Below, piece after piece: positions 27,856 through 37,832 of a stretch of 64,000 nucleotides of DNA. Positions within the stretch are counted from its first letter, which is position 1. Each line of letters begins with the position of its first letter. The stretch covers positions 1-64,000 of the forward strand of contig CALLJG010000010.1 in NCBI GenBank assembly GCA_938091335.1, in the 5' to 3' direction. Source of the stretch: an uncultured Thermodesulfobacterium sp. (GTDB taxonomy: Bacteria; Desulfobacterota; Thermodesulfobacteria; Thermodesulfobacteriales; Thermodesulfobacteriaceae). The notes beneath the pieces were generated by a model. That model saw nothing but the letters and a program-made list of their open reading frames with translations. It was not told the origin of the DNA and searched no databases. The translations under genes and the position numbers were made by a program.

Positions 27856-29054
27856 TGCCTGTTTATAAATATCAAGCTATAAATAAGGAAGGAATAATAG
27901 TAAAAGGAGAGATAGAAGCTTTTAATTTAGAAGAATTCTTAAATTATCTTTCCCGAGAAGGACTTATTCCTTTAAAATATAGAACTAAAATTTCATTTGT
28001 AGAAGATTATTTTAAAAGAATAAAAAGAAAAGATTTAGCTGAGTTTTGTCACAATTTGGCTTTTCTAATCTCTGCGGGAGTTCCCATAGTTTCAGCTTTA
28101 CAAGATTTAAAAGATACCATTGTAAATCCTCTTTTAAAAAGAAAAACAGAAAAAATAATAGTCGAGATTTTTAAAGGAAATCCTTTATCTGAAGCTTTTA
28201 AAGCTGCCAAAATTTTTCCTCCTATTGTTATTTCATTAGTAAAAATTGGAGAAGAAACTGGAAGACTTGATAAAACTTTAGAAGAAGCCTCAAAACATCT
28301 TTATCGTATAGAGGAAATAGTCTCTCAAACAAAAAGAGCTATGATATATCCTATATTTGTTATTCTTTCAATCTCTGGAGCCCTTCTTTTTTGGCTAATT
28401 TATGTATTACCAAAAATTTTAAATATTTTCAAACAAATGCAAATTAAACTCCCCCTTCTTACTGTTATTTTAATAAAATTTGTAGAAACATTCCAAAAAT
28501 ATTATTATATATTTTTAATAACTCCTGTTTTATTAATTTTCTCTCTGATTTTATTATATAAACTCCCTAAAACCCAAGCAAAAATAGAAAAAGTATTATT
28601 AAACCTTCCCTTTATAGGATTTGTAAAAAGATCTAGTTTTCTTGCTTTCTTTTTTGAATACTTTTCTTTACTTTTGGCATCTGGAATAGAAATTTTAAGG
28701 AGTTTTGATATTATGCACGAATCTTTAAATACTCAGCTTCCTAAACAGATAGTTTTAAGAATAAAAAATCAAGTTTTAGCTGGGTTTTTAATGAGTGAAG
28801 CCTTAAAAAAAGAAAAAATATTTAGTCCTTTTGATATCCGATTAGTTAGCGTAGGAGAACAAACAGGAAAACTTCCTGAACAAATGAAAATACTTTCAGA
28901 ACACTATTTCAATAAAGTTCAAAATTTAATTCAAACTATAAGTAAGGTACTTGAGCCTGCTATCATTGCAATTGCTGGTATTATTTTTTTAATTATTGTA
29001 ATAGCTTTAATCGGTCCTATATATGAACTTGTTTCACAACTTGGAAAAATGTAA
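27855..29054 (+). CDS. GspF/PilC/MshG-type inner-membrane platform protein
   Basis: 'YKYQAINKEGIIVKGEIEA', 'FCHNLAFLISAGVPI', 'IGEETGRLDKTLEEAS', 'VGEQTGKLPEQMKIL', 'LEPAIIAIAGIIFLIIVIALIGPIYEL'. Confidence 0.94.
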   Translation: MPVYKYQAINKEGIIVKGEIEAFNLEEFLNYLSREGLIPLKYRTKISFVEDYFKRIKRKDLAEFCHNLAFLISAGVPIVSALQDLKDTIVNPLLKRKTEKIIVEIFKGNPLSEAFKAAKIFPPIVISLVKIGEETGRLDKTLEEASKHLYRIEEIVSQTKRAMIYPIFVILSISGALLFWLIYVLPKILNIFKQMQIKLPLLTVILIKFVETFQKYYYIFLITPVLLIFSLILLYKLPKTQAKIEKVLLNLPFIGFVKRSSFLAFFFEYFSLLLASGIEILRSFDIMHESLNTQLPKQIVLRIKNQVLAGFLMSEALKKEKIFSPFDIRLVSVGEQTGKLPEQMKILSEHYFNKVQNLIQTISKVLEPAIIAIAGIIFLIIVIALIGPIYELVSQLGKM

Positions 29055-29059
29055 AAATA

Positions 29060-29227
29060 ATGACTCTGATAATATCTATTATTTTAATAGTTTTTGGATA
29101 TTATACTATTTTTTCTTTAAATCCTGATTTAGCTTATGAAGAATTGGTATTTAAAGTAAGAATAGCACAAATTTCAGTCTTAATAGGGGGCTTTTTATTA
29201 GCAATTTATCTTTACAAAAAATTATAA
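29060..29227 (+). CDS. Small membrane protein (55 aa, two predicted TM helices)
   Basis: Manual translation MTLIISIILIVFGYYTIFSLNPDLAYEELVFKVRIAQISVLIGGFLLAIYLYKKL; fills the gap between the GspF-like and ATPase genes; below ORF-track cutoff. Confidence 0.55.
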   Translation: MTLIISIILIVFGYYTIFSLNPDLAYEELVFKVRIAQISVLIGGFLLAIYLYKKL

Positions 29228-29250
29228 AAGAATAAAATTATTTTCAAAAA

Positions 29251-30150
29251 ATGAAGCTTTTTTATAAAGAAGAGGCAAAATTTTTTGACTATTTAAATTT
29301 TTTTGGACTTAAAGAGCCTCCTTTTTCTCTTACCCCTGATCCCAATTACTTTTTTCCTGGTTCCACTCATATTAAAGTAATAGAAGTTTTTAAATACGCT
29401 TTTCTTAAAAAAGAAGGTTTTATGATTTTAACCGGAGAGCCTGGACTTGGGAAAACACTTCTTATAAATCTAATATTGAAAAATTTACCTGAAGATTATG
29501 AAAAATTATTTCTTCTAACTCCTACACTTTCTCCATATGAATTAATATGGAGCATTTGTCAAAAATTAAACCTTCTTCCTTTAAAGAAAAACAATTTTTC
29601 TAAAGAAGTTTTATTGAATTTTCTTCAAAAATATTTAGAAACCCTTAAAGAAAAAGGGAAAACATTTCTTATAGTGATAGATGAAGCTCAAAATTTACCT
29701 TTAGAAACACTTGAAGAATTAAGACTTCTTAGTAATTTTGAAACAGAAAAAGAAAAGCTTATTCAGTTTTTTTTAGCAGGACAACCTCTTTTAACTGAAA
29801 AATTAGGAAGCCAAGCACTTCATCAATTAGCTCAAAGAATCACTATATGGGAAAAGCTAATTCCCTTTGATAAAAATGAAACCAGAGAATATGTAAAGTT
29901 TCGTTTAGCCAAAGCTGGACATCCAATTATTACTTTTGAAAGAGGTTTTGAAAAACTTTTATATAAATTTACTCAAGGAATCCCAAGACTTATAAATAAG
30001 ATTATGGATAGGACTTTATTAGTAGCATATGCTGAGAGATCTCAAAAAATTAATAAGAACTATTTAAAAATTGCCAGAAATTCATTTCCTGATGAAGTTT
30101 TCCCGATAAAATCTAAAAAGAAAAGTTTTTGGAGACTATTTTTAATATAA
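29251..30150 (+). CDS. ExeA/GspA/MshM-like AAA ATPase
   Basis: 'FGLKEPPFSLTPDPNYFF', Walker A 'LTGEPGLGKTLLI', Walker B 'FLIVIDEAQNL', 'GIPRLINKIMDRTLL'. Confidence 0.92.
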   Translation: MKLFYKEEAKFFDYLNFFGLKEPPFSLTPDPNYFFPGSTHIKVIEVFKYAFLKKEGFMILTGEPGLGKTLLINLILKNLPEDYEKLFLLTPTLSPYELIWSICQKLNLLPLKKNNFSKEVLLNFLQKYLETLKEKGKTFLIVIDEAQNLPLETLEELRLLSNFETEKEKLIQFFLAGQPLLTEKLGSQALHQLAQRITIWEKLIPFDKNETREYVKFRLAKAGHPIITFERGFEKLLYKFTQGIPRLINKIMDRTLLVAYAERSQKINKNYLKIARNSFPDEVFPIKSKKKSFWRLFLI

Positions 30151-30151
30151 A

Positions 30152-31474
30152 ATGGATCATCCCTGGATAATAAAACCTTTAAAAGATGAAGTATTTGAAG
30201 GATTTCAATTTGATAAAAAATTCAAAAACTTCAAATTTTTTTCTGAGATAAAACCTTCTCAATTAAAAAATCAAAAAGTTTATCTTATATTGGAACCACA
30301 ACATTTTTTTATGGAAATTATGGATATTCCTGGGAAAATATTAGATTTTATCAGAATACAAGCAGAAAATAGGGTAAAAGAAAGTGGAATCTTTCTTTCT
30401 ACCCCTAAAACAATTTATAAAATCCTTGAATCTTTTGAATTAAGTACAAAAACCTTTGTTTTTGGAATGGAAGAAAAAATTATTAATAGATATCTTGAAA
30501 TTTTAAGAAAAGCTCAAATAAGAACTGAGATTGTAACCCATAAACTTCTTTCTACCTTTTGTTGGTTTAAAAAAGAATTTACTGATAAAGATATACTCTT
30601 ACCCATTTTAATAGTAATTTTAGAAAAATCGGGAATATGGTATTTGGTAGTTTCTGAAAAATCACCCTTATATGGAAAGTTTTCAGCTATAGATGAATTT
30701 CTTGGAATTTCCTCACAAGCCTTATTAGAAGATATATCAATTTTAAAAGATTATTTATATAGATTTATGAGAGAGGAACTGAAAGGGATAATTTTTTTAG
30801 GTAAAGAAAGAAAAAAAATTATGAAAGAAGAATTTTCTGAAGCTATAAAATTACCCTTGATTGAAGTAGAATCATTTCTACTTCCAGAAATTTGTGAATA
30901 TCCTGAAATATTTGGTGCAATAGAGCTTGATCCTGAATTTAATTTTTTACCTTATACGGAAAAAATTTTCTTAAATCAAATAAAATGGATTGAAAAATCA
31001 ACCCCCTTTTTATTAGGATTGACATTTTTAAATATCCTTTTAGCAGGGATCTTTTATAAATCTAATTTGGAATTAGAAAATAAAATAAAGGAGGAACTCC
31101 TTTCAATTAGAGAATCAATTAATAGTATCTCTTATAAATTACCTGAAAAATCTCTTGAAAAAATAAACACTTATATAAATTTAGAAAAAGAAAGAATAAC
31201 AAACTTTAATTTAAATGAATTTTTAATTTGGCTTTCACAAATTTGGGAGAAAAATTTTGTATTAAAAAATCTAAAAATAGAAAATTCAAGCAATAATACT
31301 TATAAAATTTCTATAGAGATTGAAATAAAAGGAGATTTTTTATTTTCTCAGAAAAAAACTGATGAGTTAATTGAAAACTTTGAAAAATATTTCAAAATAG
31401 AAAATAGTAAATTTAACTTTATTGAAAAAGAAAATAAAGCTGATTTAAGTTTAAACTTATCCTTAATAAGATGA
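30152..31474 (+). CDS. PilM/PilN or GspL-like pilus assembly protein
   Basis: Locus position; N-terminal actin-like length, single TM around 'LLGLTFLNILLAGIFY', PilN-like C-terminal domain. Confidence 0.55.
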   Translation: MDHPWIIKPLKDEVFEGFQFDKKFKNFKFFSEIKPSQLKNQKVYLILEPQHFFMEIMDIPGKILDFIRIQAENRVKESGIFLSTPKTIYKILESFELSTKTFVFGMEEKIINRYLEILRKAQIRTEIVTHKLLSTFCWFKKEFTDKDILLPILIVILEKSGIWYLVVSEKSPLYGKFSAIDEFLGISSQALLEDISILKDYLYRFMREELKGIIFLGKERKKIMKEEFSEAIKLPLIEVESFLLPEICEYPEIFGAIELDPEFNFLPYTEKIFLNQIKWIEKSTPFLLGLTFLNILLAGIFYKSNLELENKIKEELLSIRESINSISYKLPEKSLEKINTYINLEKERITNFNLNEFLIWLSQIWEKNFVLKNLKIENSSNNTYKISIEIEIKGDFLFSQKKTDELIENFEKYFKIENSKFNFIEKENKADLSLNLSLIR

Positions 31475-31905
31475 AGCTACTTATAAATATTTATAAAAAT
31501 AAGATTATTATTTGGTATGTGGTTTCTTTTATATTTTTTATATCTTTAATTTTTGTTTTTTCTCAGATTTTAAAATTAATGAATAATTATCAAAAATTTA
31601 TTTCTTTAATTGAAAATAAAAAAACTCTAATGCCTCAAATAGAAAATTTAAGTATTTGGGTCTCTAAAACAAATCTAAACAGTTTAAAGGAGCCTCAAAC
31701 TATCCCTATAAATGTAAGTTTTGAAATAAATTCCCTTTCTAAGGCACTTTTTAATCTTTCTCCTTTATATTCTGAAAATGGAAGTCTTTTCAGAATTAAA
31801 GAATTTACAATTTCTCCTTGTGAAAAAACCGAAAAGGAAACTTTCAATAATAGATGCTTTTATACAATAAAATTAATAGGAGAAAAAGTAAAATATATGT
31901 TTTAA
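31471..31905 (+). CDS. PilO/GspM-like (MshJ-like) pilus protein
   Basis: Short N-terminal cytoplasmic tail, one TM, periplasmic domain; ATGA overlap with upstream gene; position. Confidence 0.45.
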   Translation: MKLLINIYKNKIIIWYVVSFIFFISLIFVFSQILKLMNNYQKFISLIENKKTLMPQIENLSIWVSKTNLNSLKEPQTIPINVSFEINSLSKALFNLSPLYSENGSLFRIKEFTISPCEKTEKETFNNRCFYTIKLIGEKVKYMF

Positions 31906-31910
31906 CTAAA

Positions 31911-32387
31911 ATGAAAGAAATACACAAAATTTATTTACTTTTTTGGGGACCTATCATAATTTTAGCAATTTTTTCTTTTATAGTTTTATATCAATATAAA
32001 AAAGCTCTAACTCCTCTTTCTGAGATTAAACTTTCTTCAAATTATATAGAAATCATAAACAAACTAAATAATCTAAATTCATTAAAACCTTTTAAATTAT
32101 TAGAAAATTATAACATTCTTGTTGATCCTTTTTTTATAAGTTTTAAAGAGGTTTCTCCAAAAACAGAATCTATATCTACGGAACTTAAACCCATTAAAAC
32201 ATTCCATCTAAGTATGATTTATATAGAAGGAACAAAAAAAATATGTATACTAAATGATAATAAATTTGTAGAAGGAGCTAAATTAGCAGAAGATATAAAA
32301 ATATTAAGAATAGGTGATTATTATGTGGATTTACAAATTAAAAACAAAATTAAAAGGCTTTTTTTGGGTCAAACTCTTAGTCTTTAG
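31911..32387 (+). CDS. MshK/GspB-like pilus protein
   Basis: One TM, C-terminal 'IYIEGTKKICILNDNKFVEGAKLAEDIKILRIGDYYVDLQIKNKIKRLFL'. Start moved from 31854 to ATG 31911. Confidence 0.5.
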   Translation: MKEIHKIYLLFWGPIIILAIFSFIVLYQYKKALTPLSEIKLSSNYIEIINKLNNLNSLKPFKLLENYNILVDPFFISFKEVSPKTESISTELKPIKTFHLSMIYIEGTKKICILNDNKFVEGAKLAEDIKILRIGDYYVDLQIKNKIKRLFLGQTLSL

Positions 32388-33903
32388 TTTTTTAATTCTT
32401 TTAAGCAGTTGTGCCACAAAAGAAAATGAAATTAAAACAAATTCTTCTGAATTTTTAAAAAAGGCTTATGAGAATGAAAAAAAAGAGGAAATTTCTTTAA
32501 TTCCTTTACCGAGTCCAGAATCTCAATTAACACCTCTTTATAAAGAAATTTCTCCTCTAGAAACAAAAATCCTTAGTCTTTCTTTTAAGGATGAAAACTT
32601 TGAAAATGTGCTTTATTTTCTTGCAAAAGAAGCTGGTCTTAACTTAATAATTTCTCCAGAAGTTTATCCATTTATTCCAGAAGAAGCCAAAAAAATAAGT
32701 TTTCAATTTAAAAATCAATCTCTTAAAAACATTTTAGAAATTGTTTTAGAATCTTTAAATCTTCATTATGAAATTAAAAAGGGAATTATTTATATCTTCC
32801 CTTTTGAAGAAAAAACCTTTTCCTTAGGATTTCTTCACATCGTTCAAGGAAGCGAATTTAGACTTGGTGGAGATGTACTTGGTGGAGAAATGATGATGGG
32901 AGGATATGGTGCAGGATATGGTGTAGGAATGGGTATGCCTACAATTATTTATACACCCTTAAAAGGTAAATATGAAATAAAAGGTGAATTGGAAAAGAAA
33001 CAAATTGATATTTATACACAGTTAGAAGAATCTATAAAAGCTCTTTTAAGTGATAAAGGGTTTTATACTTTAAATAGACTTACAGGAACCCTTTATGTTA
33101 AAGATAGACCCAGTCACATAAAAATGATTTCCAAATTTATACAAGACTTAAAAAAGAGATATGAAAAACAAATTCTTATTGAGGCTAAAATAGTAGAAGT
33201 AGCCTTAACTAAAGAACATGATATGGGAATTGATTGGTTAGAAATTGCTAATTATTCCTTAGAAAATAGAATAAGATTGGATGAATTAAGTTCTCGTCTT
33301 ACTACCAGACCTAATGAACCTACTACAGTTCTTACTATTACAGGAAGACCTGACATTAACCTAGTTTTAAATCTTTTAAAACAATATGGAAATATTAATC
33401 TCCTTTCTAATCCTCGTTTAAGAGTTATTCATGGACAACCTGCTTTAATAAGTGTAGGAAAATCAGTAGAATTTGTAAAACAAATTGAAAGAGAACTAAT
33501 CACAGCTGAACAATTAGCAAGAATACAAATCAGTGTTACCACCTCTTCTATTTTTGATGGAATCTTATTGGGAGTTACTCCTTATATTTCTGAAGAGAAC
33601 GAAATCATTCTTCATGTAGTTCCTATTAAAAGCGATATTATTTCCTTAAGAAGAGAAGATTTCGGAGAAGATACCTCAGTAACCCTTCCAGAAGTAAACT
33701 TAAGAGAAATTACCTCTATCATTAAAATTAAACCAGGAGATATAGTAGTTTTAGGAGGTCTCATTCTGGAAAAAGAAAGCTTAAATCAAAAGAAAATTGC
33801 TGGTTTGGGAGATATACCTATTCTCGGAAACCTTTTTAAAAGAGAACAAAAAACTTCTCAAAAAACTGAATTGGTAATCATTATAAAAGTAAATTTGGTA
33901 TAA
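32323..33903 (+). CDS. Secretin (MshL/GspD/PilQ family) lipoprotein
   Basis: Lipobox 'LLSSCA'; 'LSFKDENFENVLYFLAKEAGLNLIISPEV'; secretin domain 'LSNPRLRVIHGQPALISVG', 'VTPYISEENEIILHVVP', 'GDIVVLGGLI', 'IPILGNLFK'. Confidence 0.92.
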   Translation: MWIYKLKTKLKGFFWVKLLVFSFLILLSSCATKENEIKTNSSEFLKKAYENEKKEEISLIPLPSPESQLTPLYKEISPLETKILSLSFKDENFENVLYFLAKEAGLNLIISPEVYPFIPEEAKKISFQFKNQSLKNILEIVLESLNLHYEIKKGIIYIFPFEEKTFSLGFLHIVQGSEFRLGGDVLGGEMMMGGYGAGYGVGMGMPTIIYTPLKGKYEIKGELEKKQIDIYTQLEESIKALLSDKGFYTLNRLTGTLYVKDRPSHIKMISKFIQDLKKRYEKQILIEAKIVEVALTKEHDMGIDWLEIANYSLENRIRLDELSSRLTTRPNEPTTVLTITGRPDINLVLNLLKQYGNINLLSNPRLRVIHGQPALISVGKSVEFVKQIERELITAEQLARIQISVTTSSIFDGILLGVTPYISEENEIILHVVPIKSDIISLRREDFGEDTSVTLPEVNLREITSIIKIKPGDIVVLGGLILEKESLNQKKIAGLGDIPILGNLFKREQKTSQKTELVIIIKVNLV

Positions 33904-33909
33904 CCTAAA

Positions 33910-34671
33910 ATGAAAAGCTTTTATGAAATTATTAAAACACTTAAAACTAAGCCTGAAAAAAACCTAAATATAAAAAAACCTAAAATAATAAAACTTCCTA
34001 TCCTTTTGATTTCTCTATTTTTAATATTATTAGGTATATCCTTAATTTTTTTAACTTCTCATGTAAAAAAGAGTCCCCAATCTATTAAAGATTATCAAAG
34101 CCAAGTTAGTCTTTCTAAACCAGAAACTACCTTAGAAACTTCCCAAGCAATTTCCATATCTAAAAAATCTACAACAAACATTTCAGATCCTATTTTAAAA
34201 AACCGTTCCTCTAAAGTTTCTGTTAAAATACCTCTTAAGGCTTCAAGAAATCTTTCTCTTAAAAAGGAACTTCCAGAAACTTCTACAAAATCAAAAATCC
34301 CTGCTGAAGAATCTCCTATAGAAGGTTTTATTTTAACTAAAGAGGATTTGCTTAATAATCTTCTCCTTATAGCTGAAGAAGAAAGAAAAAAAGGAAATTG
34401 CGAAAAAGCTATTTTCCATTATCAAAATTATTTAAAAGAAAAGAAAAATCCATTAGTAATGAATAATTATGGAGCCTGCCTTATTGAAATAGGAAAATTA
34501 AATGAAGCTATAAATATTTTTAATATGGCTCTTTCTATTAAAAATGATCCAGAAATAAAATATAATTTAATTATAGCCTATTTAAAAATAGGAGATAAAG
34601 AAAAGGCTTGCAAAGAAGTTAAAAACTTAGATTCTTTTTATCAAGAAAAACTCAAAGAATTTTGTAAATGA
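33910..34671 (+). CDS. TPR protein with one TM (MshN-like)
   Basis: TM 'LPILLISLFLILLGISLIFL', C-terminal TPRs 'NNYGACLIEIGKLNEAINIFNMALSIKNDPEIKYNLIIAYLKIGDKEKA'. Confidence 0.6.
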   Translation: MKSFYEIIKTLKTKPEKNLNIKKPKIIKLPILLISLFLILLGISLIFLTSHVKKSPQSIKDYQSQVSLSKPETTLETSQAISISKKSTTNISDPILKNRSSKVSVKIPLKASRNLSLKKELPETSTKSKIPAEESPIEGFILTKEDLLNNLLLIAEEERKKGNCEKAIFHYQNYLKEKKNPLVMNNYGACLIEIGKLNEAINIFNMALSIKNDPEIKYNLIIAYLKIGDKEKACKEVKNLDSFYQEKLKEFCK

Positions 34672-34679
34672 TTTCAAAT

Positions 34680-35510
34680 TTAATCATCAAAAGGTATACA
34701 GATATTTGCCTGTTTAATAATTCTTATCTTACAATTTTTGTTTAAATCATAATTTATTAAATAAGAATAAGTAAAATTCCCACACAAATTATGACAATTA
34801 GCACTAATATAAGTTTCTAAATAATCAGATTGATAAAGAGTAACAAAATTTCCACTTGAACAAATACCTTCATTTTTCCTATATGAATTAATATTATTAT
34901 CTAGATTTACTCCTAACATACTACAAGCTCCTCCTACTCCATAACTACATCTTTGTCTTTGAAGTTCAAAAAGAGAAACATATTCTACTATATCATCATA
35001 TTCTTCTTTTCTATCAAAGTCATAAGGAAAATCATCTATACCATTTTGACCCTGAAGATAAATAACCAAATTTGTTTGAATGTTAAAATTAATGCTACTA
35101 CTTGTTACCATAAAAGCGATATTATTTTTGGTTTCCCCTTTATCAGTAATAGATAAGGAAGTCTCATTTAAATTACACAAATCAGTTGAATTATTTGTTA
35201 ATTCAGGAGCAACTATATAAAAAAGGGCTTTATTTTGACTATCAAATCCTTTAACTCCTACTGTATTAAAAGCTGGATCAGAAATTGATGGATTATATTG
35301 ATCAGCAGGTCTTGCTTGTGGTAAATAACCAAACCTTATACCATATCCTTTTAAAGCTTCAATTGCTCTTCTAACATCTTCTTTACTTTCAGTATATTTT
35401 GTTCTTTTAGTAAGAACACCTATTAAACTGGCTCCAATCCCAATAAGAAGACCTATAACAACAAGAATAATAGCAAATTCAACAAGAGTAAAAGCTTTAA
35501 AAGATTTCAC
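34680..35510 (-). CDS. Type IV pilin-like/pseudopilin protein, Cys-rich
   Basis: Class III signal 'FTLVEFAIILVVIGLLIGIGASLIG'; eight Cys in the C-terminal globular part. Confidence 0.85.
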   Translation of the reverse strand: MKSFKAFTLVEFAIILVVIGLLIGIGASLIGVLTKRTKYTESKEDVRRAIEALKGYGIRFGYLPQARPADQYNPSISDPAFNTVGVKGFDSQNKALFYIVAPELTNNSTDLCNLNETSLSITDKGETKNNIAFMVTSSSINFNIQTNLVIYLQGQNGIDDFPYDFDRKEEYDDIVEYVSLFELQRQRCSYGVGGACSMLGVNLDNNINSYRKNEGICSSGNFVTLYQSDYLETYISANCHNLCGNFTYSYLINYDLNKNCKIRIIKQANICIPFDD

Positions 35511-35522
35511 TTTTTAAAAAAA

Positions 35523-36098
35523 TTATAATCTAATATATAACTCATAAACTCCACTTGGAGTTGTTCCATAATTTTCATTTCCTCTTATAGAGCCAGTATT
35601 ATAAATTCCATCATCATATTGTTGATCAATACTTTGACAGACATCTCCAGGAACATTATTAAAACCTACCCAATGAGTAGCTAAGGCTTGAACCGTAGTA
35701 TATCCAATTCCTACGCCTCCTCCATAAGGATTTCTTGGAGCAATTGTTCCATTTCCTGTTAAAATATTTGCAAGTCTTAAATGTTCCCAAACCAAACAGC
35801 TTTCGGAAGTTGAGCCAGCACCACAATTTATATTAAATCCTTCAATTATTCCATCTCCGTTACCATTATTAGTATTCCAACGAGTGTTAGCATAAGGATC
35901 ATCTCCTGGAAAGGCATTATATCTATCATAATAGGTGTAAACTGCTGCTAAAACTTCTCTATATTGGTTATAAAGTCTTTTCATTTTTGCATTATTTATT
36001 AATTCTTGTCCTTTTAAAATAGCCCCCAAAATTAAACCAATAATTACTAAAACAATTGCCAATTCAACTAAAGTAAATCCTTTAACCTTGTCTTTCAT
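35523..36098 (-). CDS. Type IV prepilin/MSHA-type pilin-like protein
   Basis: 'KGFTLVELAIVLVIIGLILGAILKGQELINNAKMKRLYNQYREVLAAVYTYYDRYNAFPGD'. Confidence 0.9.
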   Translation of the reverse strand: MKDKVKGFTLVELAIVLVIIGLILGAILKGQELINNAKMKRLYNQYREVLAAVYTYYDRYNAFPGDDPYANTRWNTNNGNGDGIIEGFNINCGAGSTSESCLVWEHLRLANILTGNGTIAPRNPYGGGVGIGYTTVQALATHWVGFNNVPGDVCQSIDQQYDDGIYNTGSIRGNENYGTTPSGVYELYIRL

Positions 36099-36229
36099 CT
36101 TTCCCCTCCTTATTTTTACTAAATTATACCTACTTTATATAATAAGATATAAAAATATCAAGTGTAAATTTATATCAATATTGAAAAATTTCTATAAGAG
36201 GAATAAATTAATTTTTTAAAGTATTTTGG

Positions 36230-37831
36230 ATGAAAAAGAAAGAGCCAATCTTAATCTTAACCTTTTTCTTTTTACTTTTTTGCCATTTATTTTATAATCT
36301 TGGAGAACGTCCTCTTTTTGGAGTAGAAGGGAGATGGGCTGAAGCTGCTCGTGAAATGAGTTTAACAAAATCCTGGTTTGTTCCTACTATAAATTTTGAA
36401 CCTTATACTACAAAACCTTTAATTCCCTTTTGGCTTATAAAAATAAGTGGTGAATTTTTTGGTTATTCAGAGTTTTCAGTAAGGCTTCCTGGAAGTCTTC
36501 TTGCCTTATTTTCTGTTTTTCTCTTTTATCTTCTTAGTTTAAAAATTTTAGAAAAAAAATGGGCTTTAATTGCAACCCTTTTATATACTTCTTCTCTTGG
36601 TTTTCTGGAATTTTCAAGATTAGCACAATCTGAAATCTATCAACTCTTTGGAATAGTATCATCTCTTACTGTTTATGTATATTTTAGAGAAAAAAAGAGC
36701 TTTTTGGGGTATTTTCTTTTCACACTGGCATTACTTTTTGGAGCCTTAAGTAAAGGGCTTACTGCAGTAGCTGTACTTGTACTTTTTTTGTTTATTGATA
36801 TAACACTTAATAAACGTTTTTATCACCTAAATTGGAAGCTTTTAATTTCTTTTCTTATTGGAATTTTTCTTTATTTTCTTCCCTATTATCTTACCTCTAA
36901 AGAACTCAACACTTCTTTACCCTTTTATCTTTGGTTTAGAGAAAATATAAAACAAGCTGTAGAGCCCTATGACAATTTAAGGCCTTTTTATATTTATTTC
37001 TTTTATTTGCCTTTGTGGGTTGCTCCTTTTACACTATTTTTGTTAGGAGCCTTTTATCGAGCCTTTAGCCTTTACAGACTGCTTTCTCAAAATGAAAAGC
37101 TCTTTCTAATTAGCCTCATAGCAATTTTTATCTTATTTACCTTAGCTCAAGCAAGAAGAGGTTATTATATTCTTCCTATCCTGCCTTTCTCTATTTTATT
37201 AATCAGCCTTTATCTCCAAAATTCTTCAGCTAAAACCATCTTAAAGATTTACAGAATTCTCTCTTATTTTTTACCTCTTTTAACTCTATCAAGTTTACTA
37301 ATTCTACTAAAATTAAATTTTTCACTTAGCTCTGAAATTATTTTTATCACACTTTGCTTCTTTTTCATTCAAATTTTACTTTTCTTTTATTCCTTTAAAT
37401 CTAATCACATTCTTATTTCTATTATTTTAATTTTCTTTTCAGCAGAAGTTCTCTTTTATACCAATTATCAACCTGAGTTTAGTAAAAGCACGGAAAAATT
37501 ATCTGGAGAATTTGTCTATAGTCTAAAAGAATTAAATAATAACACCAAGATTTGCTATGTATCAATAGAGAAGAGCCCTGTAGCAAATTTTTACTTTTAT
37601 GCTAAAATTACAGAAAAAGTTCCTAAATATGATGATTTTTATCCTTCTTTAAGGAATTGCAATATTGTGGTTATAAGGAAAACAATATTAGAACCTTGGA
37701 TCAAAATCGCAAAAGAAAAAGGATTTAAATTAGTAAGTTTCGAAAATCCTAAAGAAAAGTCAAAAAGCTATTATATATTTTATCACTATTCTACTTTAAA
37801 AACCCCTTTTCTTTCAGCTGAGAAAAAATAG
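36230..37831 (+). CDS. ArnT/GT39-like membrane glycosyltransferase
   Basis: 'GERPLFGVEGRWAEAAREM...FVPTINFEPYTTKPLIPFWLIKISGEFFG'; multiple TM. Confidence 0.82.
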   Translation: MKKKEPILILTFFFLLFCHLFYNLGERPLFGVEGRWAEAAREMSLTKSWFVPTINFEPYTTKPLIPFWLIKISGEFFGYSEFSVRLPGSLLALFSVFLFYLLSLKILEKKWALIATLLYTSSLGFLEFSRLAQSEIYQLFGIVSSLTVYVYFREKKSFLGYFLFTLALLFGALSKGLTAVAVLVLFLFIDITLNKRFYHLNWKLLISFLIGIFLYFLPYYLTSKELNTSLPFYLWFRENIKQAVEPYDNLRPFYIYFFYLPLWVAPFTLFLLGAFYRAFSLYRLLSQNEKLFLISLIAIFILFTLAQARRGYYILPILPFSILLISLYLQNSSAKTILKIYRILSYFLPLLTLSSLLILLKLNFSLSSEIIFITLCFFFIQILLFFYSFKSNHILISIILIFFSAEVLFYTNYQPEFSKSTEKLSGEFVYSLKELNNNTKICYVSIEKSPVANFYFYAKITEKVPKYDDFYPSLRNCNIVVIRKTILEPWIKIAKEKGFKLVSFENPKEKSKSYYIFYHYSTLKTPFLSAEKK

Positions 37832-37832
37832 T

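Noticed and set aside
32869-32945. Gly/Met-rich insert in the secretin as a possible novel domain
   Set aside because: Gly-rich linkers at this place are common in MshL/PilQ-type secretins; composition alone is not unusual enough.
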